Counted from the stretch's first letter, positions 41,457 to 49,795 are shown. The stretch is 64,000 nt of DNA from CAVRQM01 sp963756975 (GCA_963756975.1 CAVWPS010000002.1:62001-126000), one strand, 5' to 3'. Program-made: numbers and translations. The notes: generated by a model not told the origin, from the letters alone.

Positions 41457-43798
41457 TCTTGGCGCACCCGGTCTTGAACCAGCCGGTCCTGGCGGCGCGG
41501 CATCGCGGCGTGGCCCGCGCCCTCGCCGCCGTGCAACGCAGAGCCGCGCCCGGACAGCGACGGGTTGGTCATGAAGTATTCGTGCGCCGAGACGCGCCGC
41601 CGCCCCTCGCCCGCCGGCACGCGCGGCCAGCTTCCGTCGGCCTGCAACTCCCACGATTGCAGCGTGTCGCGAAGGTTCACGACCATGATTTGATCGAGCA
41701 CCTGGGCGTGCACCGTCTCGTTGGTGATCGGCACCAGCGTCTCGACCCGCCAGTCCATGTTGCGCGCCATCCAGTCGGCGGACGAGATGAACACCAGCGC
41801 CTTCCGGCTCGGCAGGGCATGGCCGTTGGCGAAGCAGCAGATGCGCGCGTGTTCGAGGAAGCGGCCGACGATCGATTTGACGCGGATGTTCTCCGACAGG
41901 CCGGGGATGCCGGGCCGCAGGCAGCAGATGCCGCGCACGACGCATTTGATCGGCACGCCGGCCTGGCTCGCGCGGTACAGCGCGTCGATCATGCGCTCGT
42001 CGACCAGGCTGTTGAGCTTCAGCCAGATGCCGGACGGTCGGCCGGCCAGGGCCGCCTCGGTCTCGGCCTCGACCAGCTCCATCAGGCGGGTCCGCATGGT
42101 GACCGGGCTGTAGCCGATACCCTCCATCCGCTCGGGCGTCGCGTAGCCGGTGATGAAGTTGAACAGCCGCGCGCTGTCGCGGGTCAGCGCCGGATCGCAG
42201 GTGAAGAAGCTGAGGTCGGTGTAGATGCGCGCCGTGATCGGATGATAGTTGCCGGTCCCGAAATGGGCGTAGCTCCGCAGCGTGCCACTCTCGCGCCGGA
42301 CGACGAGACTGAGCTTCGCGTGGGTTTTCAGCTCGGTGAAGCCGAACACCACTTGGACGCCGGCCGCCTCGAGCGCGCGGGCGAGCCGGATGTTGGTCTC
42401 CTCGTCGAAGCGCGCGCGCAGCTCGACCAGGGCGGTGACCGACTTGCCGGATTCCGCCGCCTCGATCAGCGCGCCGACGATCGGGCTGTCGCGGCTGGTG
42501 CGGTACAGGGTCTGCTTGATCGCGACCACGTTCGGATCGCCCGCCGCCTGCCGCAGGAATTGCACGACGACGTCGAAGCTCTCGAACGGGTGGTGGACCA
42601 GGATGTCCTTGGCCCGGATCGCCGCGAAGCAATCGCCGCCGACGTCGCGGATGCGCTCCGGAAAGCGCGCCGTGTAGGGCGTGAACAGCAGGTCCGGCCG
42701 GTCGTCGACGATCAGCTGCTTCAGGTCGACCAGACCCAGCAGCCCGTCCTGCACGTGGACCTCGGCCGCGTCGGCATCCAGCTCGTCCGTCACCAGCTCG
42801 CGCAATTCGGCCGGCAGGTTCGACGACACCGACAGATGGATCGCGACCCCCCGCCGGCGGCGTTTCAGCGCCGTCTCGTAGGAGCGGACGAGGTCTTCGG
42901 CCTCCTCCTCGAACTCGACATCGGTGTCGCGGGTGAGCCGGAACAGGCCGTGGCCGAGCACGCGAAAGCCCGGGAACAGGCGGCCGAGCAGCATGCCGAC
43001 GACGTGTTCGAGCAGGATGAAGCGGGTGCGCGGCATGGCGTCGGCCGCCTCCGACGGCTCGCGCGGCAGCCGGATGAACCGCTCGACCTGGGCCGGCAGC
43101 GGGATCAGCGCCGCCATGCCGTGGCCGTCCTGGTCCCGGATCAGGCGGAGCGCCATGACCAGGCCCATGTTCGGGATGAACGGGAACGGGTGCGCGGGGT
43201 CGATGGCGAGCGGGGTCAGGACCGGGAACACGCGCTCCATGAACCACGCCTCGACCCAGGCGCGCTCGGACGGCGACAACGTGCCGGGGTCGGCGACGAC
43301 GATGCCGGCCGTGTCCAGCTCGCCGCGCAGGTTTTGCCATGTCGCCTGCTGCGCGGTCATCAGCGTGTGCGCCCGCGCCTCGATCTGCGGGAGCTGCTGC
43401 GCCGGGGTGCGGCCGTCGGCGGTGCGCTTGGTGATGCCGGCCTTCGCCTGACCGATCACCCCGGCGACGCGGACCGAGTAGAATTCGTCCAGGTTCGCGG
43501 CACTGATCGAGACGAACCGCAGCCGCTCCAGCAAGGGGTGGCGCGGATTGCCGGCCTCCTCCAGCACGCGGGCGTTGAAGTCGAGCCAGGAGAGTTCGCG
43601 GTTGATGAACCGCTCCGGGCGGTCGATCGCGATCGGGGCCGCGACGGACGCGGTTTTGCTGGATGCGGGCGCGTCCCACACGTCGGCGGCCCCGGCACCG
43701 GGGACGTGCATCGCTTGCCGGTCGCGCAGCGGGCTGTCGTCGACGATCGTCTCGCTGTCGGCCGCCGGAAGACCGTGGTCCTCGTCGTTCGAATTCAA
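41453..43798 (-). CDS. ppk: polyphosphate kinase
   Basis: About 781 residues if started at TTG 43798 (LNSNDEDHGL); ATG 43711 (MHVPGAGAAD) would shorten a non-conserved Asp/Ser/Ala-rich leader. Ppk1 domains: RFINRELSWLDFNARVLEEA (N domain), IPLPAQVERFIRLP, AIKQTLYRTSRDSPIV, and two PLD-like halves with the phospho-accepting His in SYAHFGTGNYHPITARIYTD and the second site SADWMARNMDWRVETLVPI. Transfers the ATP gamma-phosphate to polyphosphate. Forms a unit with hdaA upstream and ppx downstream. Confidence 0.95.
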   Translation of the reverse strand: MNSNDEDHGLPAADSETIVDDSPLRDRQAMHVPGAGAADVWDAPASSKTASVAAPIAIDRPERFINRELSWLDFNARVLEEAGNPRHPLLERLRFVSISAANLDEFYSVRVAGVIGQAKAGITKRTADGRTPAQQLPQIEARAHTLMTAQQATWQNLRGELDTAGIVVADPGTLSPSERAWVEAWFMERVFPVLTPLAIDPAHPFPFIPNMGLVMALRLIRDQDGHGMAALIPLPAQVERFIRLPREPSEAADAMPRTRFILLEHVVGMLLGRLFPGFRVLGHGLFRLTRDTDVEFEEEAEDLVRSYETALKRRRRGVAIHLSVSSNLPAELRELVTDELDADAAEVHVQDGLLGLVDLKQLIVDDRPDLLFTPYTARFPERIRDVGGDCFAAIRAKDILVHHPFESFDVVVQFLRQAAGDPNVVAIKQTLYRTSRDSPIVGALIEAAESGKSVTALVELRARFDEETNIRLARALEAAGVQVVFGFTELKTHAKLSLVVRRESGTLRSYAHFGTGNYHPITARIYTDLSFFTCDPALTRDSARLFNFITGYATPERMEGIGYSPVTMRTRLMELVEAETEAALAGRPSGIWLKLNSLVDERMIDALYRASQAGVPIKCVVRGICCLRPGIPGLSENIRVKSIVGRFLEHARICCFANGHALPSRKALVFISSADWMARNMDWRVETLVPITNETVHAQVLDQIMVVNLRDTLQSWELQADGSWPRVPAGEGRRRVSAHEYFMTNPSLSGRGSALHGGEGAGHAAMPRRQDRLVQDRVRQD

Positions 43799-43881
43799 AG
43801 CAGGGCTCCGCCTGGATGCGGCCCCGTTTTGGGCGGGCCGGGCGGCGGTTGACACTGCTTGATGCGGCAGACGCGAAAACT

Positions 43882-44535
43882 TCATGGTTCGGAGACGTGC
43901 CACAAAACCGTCATCTCTTCCACGACGGCGGCCGCGAGCGCCCGCGTGACAGCCCTGCCCGCCGACAAGGCCGCCCGGTCGAGCCGTGCGGCCACCTCCC
44001 GCATGGCGGCGGGCGTTCGCGGCAGGCGGGCCAGCAGAAACGCCTGAACCGGCTCGGCGACGGCGAGCTGGCGCTCGGCGCAAAGCCGCGCGAGCAGGGC
44101 GGCGAGCAGGGCGTCGTCGGGTGCCGTGATCTCGACCGCGTTGGTGGCGCGCAGCCGGCTCGCGAGGTCGGGCAGCCCGATCTTCAACCGCGCCGGCGGC
44201 GTGCGGGTGGAGAGCAGCACCGGCGATCCGGCCTCGGCGGCGGCGTTCAGGACATGGAGCAGCACCGTCTCGTCCGCGTCCTCGGCGTCGTCGATCGCGA
44301 GCGGCCCCGTGTCGGCCGGGAAGATCAGGCCGGACCCGGCGACGCGGTGGCCGCCGACGCCGCGGCTCCAGCGGGCGAGCAGGTGCGTCTTGCCGACCCC
44401 CGCGTTGCCCCACACGAGCAGCCGCCCGCCGGGCCAGGCCGCGACCCGGTCGAGCCAGGCGCGTGCGTCGGCGCTGTTCGCGCCCTCCAGGAAGTCCGCG
44501 TGCGCCTCGGGCGGGGCCGGCAGCGGGAGCGCCAA
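43882..44535 (-). CDS. hdaA: HdaA, DnaA-related regulatory inactivator
   Basis: About 217 residues of the DnaA AAA+ module: GRLLVWGNAGVGKTHLLARWS (Walker A), GPLAIDDAEDADETVLLHVLNA (Walker B region), VLLSTRTPPARL and DLASRLRATNAVEI (sensor/Box VII type), with no DNA-binding domain. In alphaproteobacteria HdaA with the sliding clamp promotes DnaA-ATP hydrolysis. The clamp-binding N-terminus SRQLALPLP lies partly upstream of TTG 44535; including it would require a CTG at 44547 that overlaps the preceding stop (CTGA). I use the TTG coordinate but favour the CTG biologically. Confidence 0.82.
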   Translation of the reverse strand: MALPLPAPPEAHADFLEGANSADARAWLDRVAAWPGGRLLVWGNAGVGKTHLLARWSRGVGGHRVAGSGLIFPADTGPLAIDDAEDADETVLLHVLNAAAEAGSPVLLSTRTPPARLKIGLPDLASRLRATNAVEITAPDDALLAALLARLCAERQLAVAEPVQAFLLARLPRTPAAMREVAARLDRAALSAGRAVTRALAAAVVEEMTVLWHVSEP

Positions 44536-44543
44536 CTGACGGC

Positions 44544-45692
44544 TCAGGGCGGCGGGGCCGGCGGGTCGAGGTAGAGCGGGCTGCGAAGGTAGCGGTGCAG
44601 CCAGAACCGGCACAGCACGCCGATCACGGCGGCGACCGGAACCGCGAGCAGCACGCCCAGAAAGCCGAACGCGGCACCGCCGGCGAACAGGGCGAAGATC
44701 ACCCAGACCGCATGCAGCTCTACCCGGTCGCCGAGGAAGCGCGGGTAGATCACGTAGCCTTCGAGGATCTGGCCGAGGAAGAACACCGCCGCCACCTCCA
44801 GCACGCCGGTCCAGGTCGGGAACTGCGCGAAGGCGAGGCCGATGCTGGTGACCGCCCCGGTGATCGTGCCCACGTAGGGGATGAACGACAGCAGGCCGGC
44901 CGAAATGCCGACGATCAGCCCGAGGTCGAGCCCGACCAGCGACAGCCCGACGGCGTAGAACACGGCCAGGATGACGCAGCAGATCGCCTGCCCGCGCAGC
45001 CACGCGGCCAGGATGCGGTCGACCTCCCGGGCCTGCGCCCGGAGCACGCCCTCGTACCGGCGCGGCAGCCAGGCGTCGATCCCGCCGATCAGCGCCGGCC
45101 AGTCGCGCAGCAGGTAGAACGCGACGATCGGGGTCACGATCAGCAGCGACAGCACGTTGAAGATCGCGAACCCGCTGCCGATCAGGCCGCGCAGGGTTCC
45201 GGCGGCGAAGCTCAGCAGCTCGCCCGCCTGCCCGACCACCAGTTCTCGCACCCGCTGGTCGATGAACTCGGGGCCGAGCCGGGTTTGCAGTCTGGCGAAC
45301 ACGGTGTCGGCGAACACCCGGACGGCGCCGATATAGCCGGGCACGCGGTCGATCAGGATGCCGGCCTGGTTGACGATCAGTGGATACAGCAGCAGCGCGA
45401 ACAGCAGGGCGGCGGCGATCAGGGCGAGGATCAGCAGCAGGGCCGCGAGCAGCCGGGGCACGCCGGCGCGCGACAGGCGGGTCGCGACCGGGTCGAGGAA
45501 ATACGCGATGCCGCCCGCGACCACGAACGGCAGCAGGATCGAGGCGAACAGGGAGACGGCGAGCCAGCCGACGACGACGAGCCCGACCAGCAACCCGGTG
45601 CGCTGCCCGCGAGTCGACGCGACCGGACCCGCGACACGGGTGGGCGGCAGCGGCGGGGCGAGCAGCGTGGCCCGGTCCTGGCTGATGCTCAC
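44544..45692 (-). CDS. AI-2E family (PerM-like) transporter
   Basis: A 382-residue membrane protein from GTG 45692. Eight or so hydrophobic segments with the family layout: N-terminal pairs (LLVGLVVVGWLAVSLFASILLPF; LLLILALIAAALLFALLLYPLI), a soluble loop containing FIDQRVRELVVGQAGELL, then ICCVILAVFYAVGLSLVGL, GISAGLLSFIPYVGTITGAV, FFLGQILEGYVIYPRFLGDRVELHAVWVIFALFAGGAAFGFLGVLLAVP. Despite the name, most members have no proven AI-2 role; some are Na+/H+ antiporters. Between hdaA and divergent purM, a common order. Confidence 0.9.
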   Translation of the reverse strand: MSISQDRATLLAPPLPPTRVAGPVASTRGQRTGLLVGLVVVGWLAVSLFASILLPFVVAGGIAYFLDPVATRLSRAGVPRLLAALLLILALIAAALLFALLLYPLIVNQAGILIDRVPGYIGAVRVFADTVFARLQTRLGPEFIDQRVRELVVGQAGELLSFAAGTLRGLIGSGFAIFNVLSLLIVTPIVAFYLLRDWPALIGGIDAWLPRRYEGVLRAQAREVDRILAAWLRGQAICCVILAVFYAVGLSLVGLDLGLIVGISAGLLSFIPYVGTITGAVTSIGLAFAQFPTWTGVLEVAAVFFLGQILEGYVIYPRFLGDRVELHAVWVIFALFAGGAAFGFLGVLLAVPVAAVIGVLCRFWLHRYLRSPLYLDPPAPPP

Positions 45693-45750
45693 GGTGAGAC
45701 GGACGGCCGTTGCGGCAGTCTCGCCCGCGTGGTCATGTCCGCCCCGGATC

Positions 45751-45777
45751 GGTTCACGGTGCGAACCATGCCGCACC
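45751..45777 (+). promoter_or_regulatory. overlapping alternative hairpins in the purM leader
   Basis: GGTTC (45751-45755) can pair with GAACC (45763-45767), while GGTGCG (45758-45763) can pair with CGCACC (45772-45777). The two stems share bases and exclude each other. They lie 39 bp before the purM start and upstream of its AGGAG. Attenuator-like, but the stems are short; the remaining intergenic sequence shows no other structure. Confidence 0.25.
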
Positions 45778-45815
45778 ACAATGTCCTTTGCCAGTTGCAG
45801 GAGTGCTTTAGCGCG

Positions 45816-46883
45816 ATGATCCCACCCGGCCCGCCGCCCGTCAGCTACCGCGATGCGGGCGTCGACATCGACGCGGCCGACGCGCTGGTCGAGCGGATCA
45901 AGCCGCTCGCGCGCGCCACCGACCGGCCGGGCACGGTGGGTGCCATCGGCGGGTTCGGGGCACTGTTCGACCTGCGCGCCGCCGGGTTCAAGGATCCGGT
46001 GCTGGTGGCGGCGACCGACGGCGTCGGCACCAAGCTGCGGGTCGCGATCGAGGCCGGGATGCACGCCAATGTCGGCATCGACCTCGTCGCGATGTGCGTG
46101 AACGACCTGCTGGCCCAGGGTGCCGAGCCGCTGTTCTTCCTCGATTACCTCGCCACCGGCCGGCTGTCGGTCGAGCAGGCGGCCGAGGTGATGTCCGGCA
46201 TCGGCGAGGGCTGCCGTCTGGCCGGCTGCGCGCTGGTCGGCGGCGAGACGGCCGAGATGCCGGGGATGTACGTGGACGGCGACTACGATCTGGCCGGTTT
46301 CGCGGTCGGTGCGGCCGAGCGGGGCACGTTGCTGCCGGAGGGCGTGATGCTGGGCGACGCCGTGATCGGCCTGCCGAGCAACGGCGTGCACAGCAACGGC
46401 TTCGCGCTGGTGCGCCGGATCGTCGCCGAAACCACGCTGTCGTGGAATGACGAGGCCCCGTTCGCGCCCGGACTGTCGCTGGCCGCCGCCCTGCTGAAGC
46501 CGACCCGGATCTACGTCTCCGCCGTGCTGGCGCTGCACCGGGCGGGTTTGCTTCGGGCGGCGGCGCACATCACCGGCGGCGGCCTGCCGGGCAATCTGCC
46601 GCGCGTGCTGCCGGGGCGGATCGCCGCGGACATCGACGCGCGGCGCTGGACGCCGCCACCGGTGTTCGGCTGGCTCGCGCGCACCGGCCGGGTGCCGCAC
46701 ACCGAAATGCTGCGGGTGTTCAACTGCGGGATCGGCATGGCGCTGGTCGTGCCCGACGCGCAGGCGGCGATGACGCTGCTGCGGGAGCACGGCGAGGACC
46801 CGGTCGAGATCGGCCGTCTGGTGCCGGGCGGCGGGGCGGCGCGGGTCGAGGTGGACACGCCGGACGACTGGCTCGCCGGTTGA
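45816..46883 (+). CDS. purM: phosphoribosylformylglycinamidine cyclo-ligase (AIR synthetase)
   Basis: A 355-residue enzyme, ATP-dependent ring closure of FGAM to AIR in purine synthesis. Start ATG 45816 (AGGAG 12 bp upstream; an in-frame ATG at 45768 is less likely). Seen: VSYRDAGVDIDAADALVERIKPL, GTVGAIGGFGALFDL, ATDGVGTKLRVA, VAMCVNDLLAQGAEPLFFLDYLATG, GGETAEMPGMY, and AHITGGGLPGNLPRVLP. Overlaps purN by TTGA. Confidence 0.96.
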   Translation: MIPPGPPPVSYRDAGVDIDAADALVERIKPLARATDRPGTVGAIGGFGALFDLRAAGFKDPVLVAATDGVGTKLRVAIEAGMHANVGIDLVAMCVNDLLAQGAEPLFFLDYLATGRLSVEQAAEVMSGIGEGCRLAGCALVGGETAEMPGMYVDGDYDLAGFAVGAAERGTLLPEGVMLGDAVIGLPSNGVHSNGFALVRRIVAETTLSWNDEAPFAPGLSLAAALLKPTRIYVSAVLALHRAGLLRAAAHITGGGLPGNLPRVLPGRIAADIDARRWTPPPVFGWLARTGRVPHTEMLRVFNCGIGMALVVPDAQAAMTLLREHGEDPVEIGRLVPGGGAARVEVDTPDDWLAG

Positions 46884-47500
46884 AGCGGGTTCGCTGCGCG
46901 GCGTTGATCAGCGGACGCGGCAGCAACATGGCGGCCTTGGTCGAGGCGGCGGCCGATCCCCGCTTTCCGGCCACGATCGACCTCGTCGTTTCGAATTTCG
47001 CCGACGCGCCCGGACTGGATTTTGCAACCGGGCGAGGTGTCGCGACCGCTGTGGTGGAAAACCGGCGGGACCGGGCCGAGCACGAGCGGCTGGTCGCCGA
47101 GGCGCTGGACGAGCACGGGATCGAAGTCGTGTGCCTCGCCGGCTGGATGCGGCTGCTGACGCCGTGGTTCGTGGGGCGCTACGCGGGAAAGATGCTGAAC
47201 ATCCACCCGAGCCTGCTGCCGGCGTTCCCCGGCCTGCACACGCATGAGCGCGCACTGGCGGCGGGATGCCGGCTGCACGGCTGCACCGTCCACCTCGTGA
47301 CCGAGGAGATGGATGCCGGCCCGATCCTGGGACAGGCCGCCGTGCCCGTTCTGCCGGGCGACACGGCGGAGACGCTGTCGGCCCGCGTGCTGGCGGCCGA
47401 GCACCGCCTGTATCCCGCGACCCTGGCCGAGTTCATCGGCAAGGGTTCGGCGGTGCCGGACGCTGCGGCGATATTGGCAAATCCGGTGCCGCTGCCCTAG
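46880..47500 (+). CDS. purN: phosphoribosylglycinamide formyltransferase
   Basis: A 206-residue enzyme from TTG 46880 (TTGA overlap with purM). Transfers formyl from 10-formyl-THF to GAR. Seen: ALISGRGSNMAALVEA, VCLAGWMRLLT, the active-site Asn-His pair in LNIHPSLLPAFPGLHTHERAL, GCTVHLVTEEMDAGPILGQAAVPV with the catalytic Asp. Two consecutive-step purine enzymes in one coupled pair. Confidence 0.96.
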   Translation: MKRVRCAALISGRGSNMAALVEAAADPRFPATIDLVVSNFADAPGLDFATGRGVATAVVENRRDRAEHERLVAEALDEHGIEVVCLAGWMRLLTPWFVGRYAGKMLNIHPSLLPAFPGLHTHERALAAGCRLHGCTVHLVTEEMDAGPILGQAAVPVLPGDTAETLSARVLAAEHRLYPATLAEFIGKGSAVPDAAAILANPVPLP

Positions 47501-47530
47501 ACCGGTCTGCGTTGCAGACGGAGTTTGCCC

Positions 47531-47722
47531 ATGTCCGACGTACCCGCCTTTAGCGAACACAGCGCACCGGTGGCACCCGCCGCCGCCGTCGCCGCACCCA
47601 CGACCGAGGACGGGCTGATCGCGGACCGGATGCGGTTCTGGTCGTGGTTCACCGGCACGACGACGCGGGCCGCGATCGGCATCGCGGTGCTGCTGATCCT
47701 GCTGGCCTACTTCTTCGGCTGA
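47531..47722 (+). CDS. small single-span membrane protein, aa3-oxidase subunit IV-like
   Basis: A 63-residue protein from ATG 47531. A 33-residue Ala/Pro-rich soluble lead, then RMRFWSWFTGTTTRAAIGIAVLLILLAYFFG with one transmembrane helix at the extreme C-terminus. Short alphaproteobacterial aa3-type cytochrome c oxidase subunit IV proteins have the same size and layout, but no oxidase genes are nearby, so the resemblance is tentative. The REP element follows 5 bp after the stop. Confidence 0.55.
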   Translation: MSDVPAFSEHSAPVAPAAAVAAPTTEDGLIADRMRFWSWFTGTTTRAAIGIAVLLILLAYFFG

Positions 47723-47726
47723 GCGC

Positions 47727-47808
47727 CCCTCACCCCGCCCTCTCCCGATGGGAGAGGGAGAAGCGGCTGCTCCCTCTCCCGGCTTATGGGAGAGGGCCGG
47801 GGTGAGGG
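47727..47808. repeat. REP-like inverted repeat at a convergent junction (copy 6)
   Basis: An 82-bp palindrome: CCCCTCACCCCGCCCTCTCCC (lacking one G of the usual CCGGCC), inner arms GGGAGAGGGAGAAGC / CTCCCTCTCCC, and the full right arm GGGAGAGGGCCGGGGTGAGGG. It ends one base before the end of ndk and fills the gap between the small membrane-protein gene and ndk. Confidence 0.85.
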
Positions 47809-47809
47809 T

Positions 47810-48232
47810 TTAGGCGACGATCTCGGTCCCCGCGAAAAAGAACGAAATCTCGGTCGCGGCATTCTCGGCGCTATCGGACCCATGCACCGAATTGGCTTCG
47901 ATGCTCTCCGCGAACTCGGCGCGGATCGTGCCCGGGGCCGCCTTCGACGGGTCGGTGGCACCCATGATCTCGCGGTTCTTGGCGACGGCACCCTCGCCGG
48001 CCAGCACCTGGGCGACGACCGGGCCGGATGTCATGAACGTCACCAGGTCGCGGAAGAAGCCGCGCTCGCGGTGGACGCCGTAGAACGCCTCCGCCTGGCC
48101 GGTCGTCAGCTGCAACCGCTTCTGCGCGACGATGCGGAGCCCCTGCTCCTCGAACTTGGCGTTGATCCGGCCGGTCAGGTTGCGGCGCGTCGCGTCGGGT
48201 TTCAGGATCGACAGGGTGTGTTCGATGGCCAT
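47810..48232 (-). CDS. ndk: nucleoside diphosphate kinase
   Basis: A 140-residue enzyme from ATG 48232. Seen: HTLSILKPDATRRNLTG (Lys12 region), FYGVHRERGFFRDLV, MTSGPVVAQVLAGEGAV, ATDPSKAAPGTIRAEFA, and the phospho-accepting His in SIEANSVHGSDS. Transfers the terminal phosphate between NTPs and NDPs. Normal length. Divergent from rplY with 170 bp between. Confidence 0.97.
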   Translation of the reverse strand: MAIEHTLSILKPDATRRNLTGRINAKFEEQGLRIVAQKRLQLTTGQAEAFYGVHRERGFFRDLVTFMTSGPVVAQVLAGEGAVAKNREIMGATDPSKAAPGTIRAEFAESIEANSVHGSDSAENAATEISFFFAGTEIVA

Positions 48233-48358
48233 CGTGCTCACTCGTTTTGTTTGGTGCGCGGCTTATAGGGACGCCCGGCCAACCGCGACAGCCCTTGGCT
48301 TAACGGGCCGCGTGTGCGACACCCCGCCACTTGCCGGCACCCCTGGAGGCCGGCGTTC

Positions 48359-48384
48359 GGCGTTTCCGGATTGTCCGAAACGCC
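48359..48384 (+). promoter_or_regulatory. hairpin in the rplY leader
   Basis: An 8-bp perfect stem GGCGTTTC / GAAACGCC, extended by GGA / TCC inside a one-base bulge, with a TTG loop. It ends 18 bp before the rplY ATG. Other r-protein leaders carry autoregulatory structures; this could be one, or a terminator for an upstream transcript (no T-run is present). The rest of 48233-48402 contains TTATAG at 48263 as a possible -10 and little else. Confidence 0.4.
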
Positions 48385-48402
48385 ACCCATTCGGAGCAGA
48401 CC

Positions 48403-49122
48403 ATGGCCAACTACACGACGATCGAGGCCCAGGTTCGCGCGGCGGCAGGTAAGGGGGCAGCACGCGCGACACGGCGGGACGGACGGATTCCGGCCGTCAT
48501 CTACGGCGCCAAGCAGACCCCCATCCTGATCTCGCTCGACCCCAAGACGGTGGTGCGCGAGACGCATCGCGGCGGCTGGCGTTCGCGCCTGTTCGAGGTC
48601 GATTTGGGGAACGGCACGCCGACCCGCGCCCTGATCCGCGACGTGCAGCTGCACCCGGTGACCGACCGGCCGGAACATGTCGACTTCCAGCGCCTCGCGG
48701 CCGGCGAGCGCATCCGCGTGGCCATCGCGGTGGTGTTCGCGAACGAAGGCACCAGCCCGGGGCTGAAGCGCGGCGGCATCCTGAACGTCGTGCGCGGCTC
48801 GGTCGAATGCCTGTGCGACCCTGACAATGTGCCGGCGCATTTCGACGCCGACCTCGCCCCGCTCGACATCAACGACAACGTTCGCTGGTCCGATCTGAAG
48901 GGCACCGAGGGCGTGCGCCCGACGATCGCCGACCGTGACTTCGTGATCGCGACCGTCGCCCCGTCCGCGAAGGGTGCCGAGACCGTGGCGGCCGACGCCG
49001 CCGCCGCCGCCGCCCTCGCGGGTCCGAAGGCGAAGGCCGCGCCGAAGCAGGCCGCCAAGCCCGCAGCCGCCGCGGCCGCCGCCCCCGCGAAGGCCGCCGC
49101 CAAGCCCGCCGCCAAGAAGTAA
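48403..49122 (+). CDS. rplY: 50S ribosomal protein bL25 (CTC form)
   Basis: A 239-residue 5S-rRNA-binding protein from ATG 48403. N-terminal L25 domain (ARATRRDGRIPAVIYGAKQTPILISL, RSRLFEVDLG, ALIRDVQLHPVTDRPEHVDFQRL) plus the C-terminal TL5/CTC beta domain (GERIRVAIAVVFANEGTSPGLKRGGILNVV, RPTIADRDFVIATV). It ends in an Ala/Lys/Pro-rich low-complexity tail (about 200-239), frequent in alphaproteobacterial CTC proteins. Followed by pth and ychF, the usual alphaproteobacterial order. Confidence 0.96.
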   Translation: MANYTTIEAQVRAAAGKGAARATRRDGRIPAVIYGAKQTPILISLDPKTVVRETHRGGWRSRLFEVDLGNGTPTRALIRDVQLHPVTDRPEHVDFQRLAAGERIRVAIAVVFANEGTSPGLKRGGILNVVRGSVECLCDPDNVPAHFDADLAPLDINDNVRWSDLKGTEGVRPTIADRDFVIATVAPSAKGAETVAADAAAAAALAGPKAKAAPKQAAKPAAAAAAAPAKAAAKPAAKK

Positions 49123-49208
49123 TGAGCGTCGAGCCGGAAAGCCTGGTTCTGCCGGTGTCGTGGCAGATCGAGCGCCGGCTCGACCTCGCCGAAGCCTCAC
49201 CGGCCTGA
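49122..49208 (+). CDS. possible 28-residue ORF between rplY and pth
   Basis: The rplY stop TAA is followed at once by ATG (TAATGA), opening a short frame MSVEPESLVLPVSWQIERRL...EASPA that ends 7 bp before pth. It is small, has no recognised family and no strong ribosome-binding site beyond coupling to rplY. It could be a genuine leader-like peptide, the remnant of a longer gene, or chance. Confidence 0.25.
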   Translation: MSVEPESLVLPVSWQIERRLDLAEASPA

Positions 49209-49215
49209 CAATCCG

Positions 49216-49792
49216 ATGCGGTTGTGGGTCGGCCTCGGCAATCCCGAGCCGGGGATGGCTCGTCAGCGGCATAATATCGGCTTCCTCGCGATCGACGCGA
49301 TCGCCGCGCGCCACGGGTTCACGCCGTGGCGCTCGCGGTTCAAGGGGCTGGTCGCGGACGGCACCGTGGCGGGCGAGAAGGTGCTGGCGCTGAAACCGAT
49401 GACGTACATGAACGACAGCGGCCAAAGCGTTCAGGCTGCGGCATCTTTCTTCAAGATCGAGCCCGCGTCGATCACCGCGTTCCACGACGAGCTGGACCTC
49501 GTGCCCGGGAAGGTCCGGGTGAAGCGGGGTGGCGGCGCGGCCGGCCATAACGGGCTTGCGCAGCATGGACCGGATGCTCGGGACGCCCGATTACTGGCGG
49601 GTGCGGCTCGGCATCGGCCATCCGGGCCACAAGGATCGCGTGACCGGGCATGTGCTCGGCGATTTCGCGAAGGTCGATCAGCCCTGGCTCGCGGCCCTGC
49701 TGGACGCGGTCGCCGACGCGGCCCCGCTGCTGACGCGCGACGAGGCCGAGCCGTTCATGACGCGGGTCGCGCTGCTGACACAGGAGGTTTGA
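49216..49792 (+). pseudogene. pth: peptidyl-tRNA hydrolase, one frame break
   Basis: From ATG 49216: LWVGLGNPEPGMARQRHNIGF with the catalytic His, LALKPMTYMNDSGQSVQA, ASITAFHDELDLVPGKVRVKRGGGAAGHNGL. Near 49557 one base must be skipped (GGGCTTG read as GGG-CTG) to continue RSMDRMLGTPDYWRVRLGIGHPGHKDRVTGHVLGDF and the C-terminal DAVADAAPLL region. Full size is about 191 residues, normal. Pth recycles peptidyl-tRNA and is essential, so an assembly error is the best explanation. The break uses the same GGGCTTG context as dapA. Confidence 0.9.
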
Positions 49793-49795
49793 GAA

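Noticed and set aside
45751..45815. Purine riboswitch upstream of purM
   Set aside because: The leader is too short and lacks the conserved core of known purine or glycine riboswitches.
49122..49208. Confident calling of the 28-codon frame as a gene
   Set aside because: Only its position after the rplY stop supports it, so it is listed at low confidence.
28330..49560. Programmed +1 frameshifting as the explanation of the broken genes
   Set aside because: The eleven sites share no slippery codon, stop codon or stimulatory structure, and the affected genes are unrelated; insertion errors explain all of them more simply.
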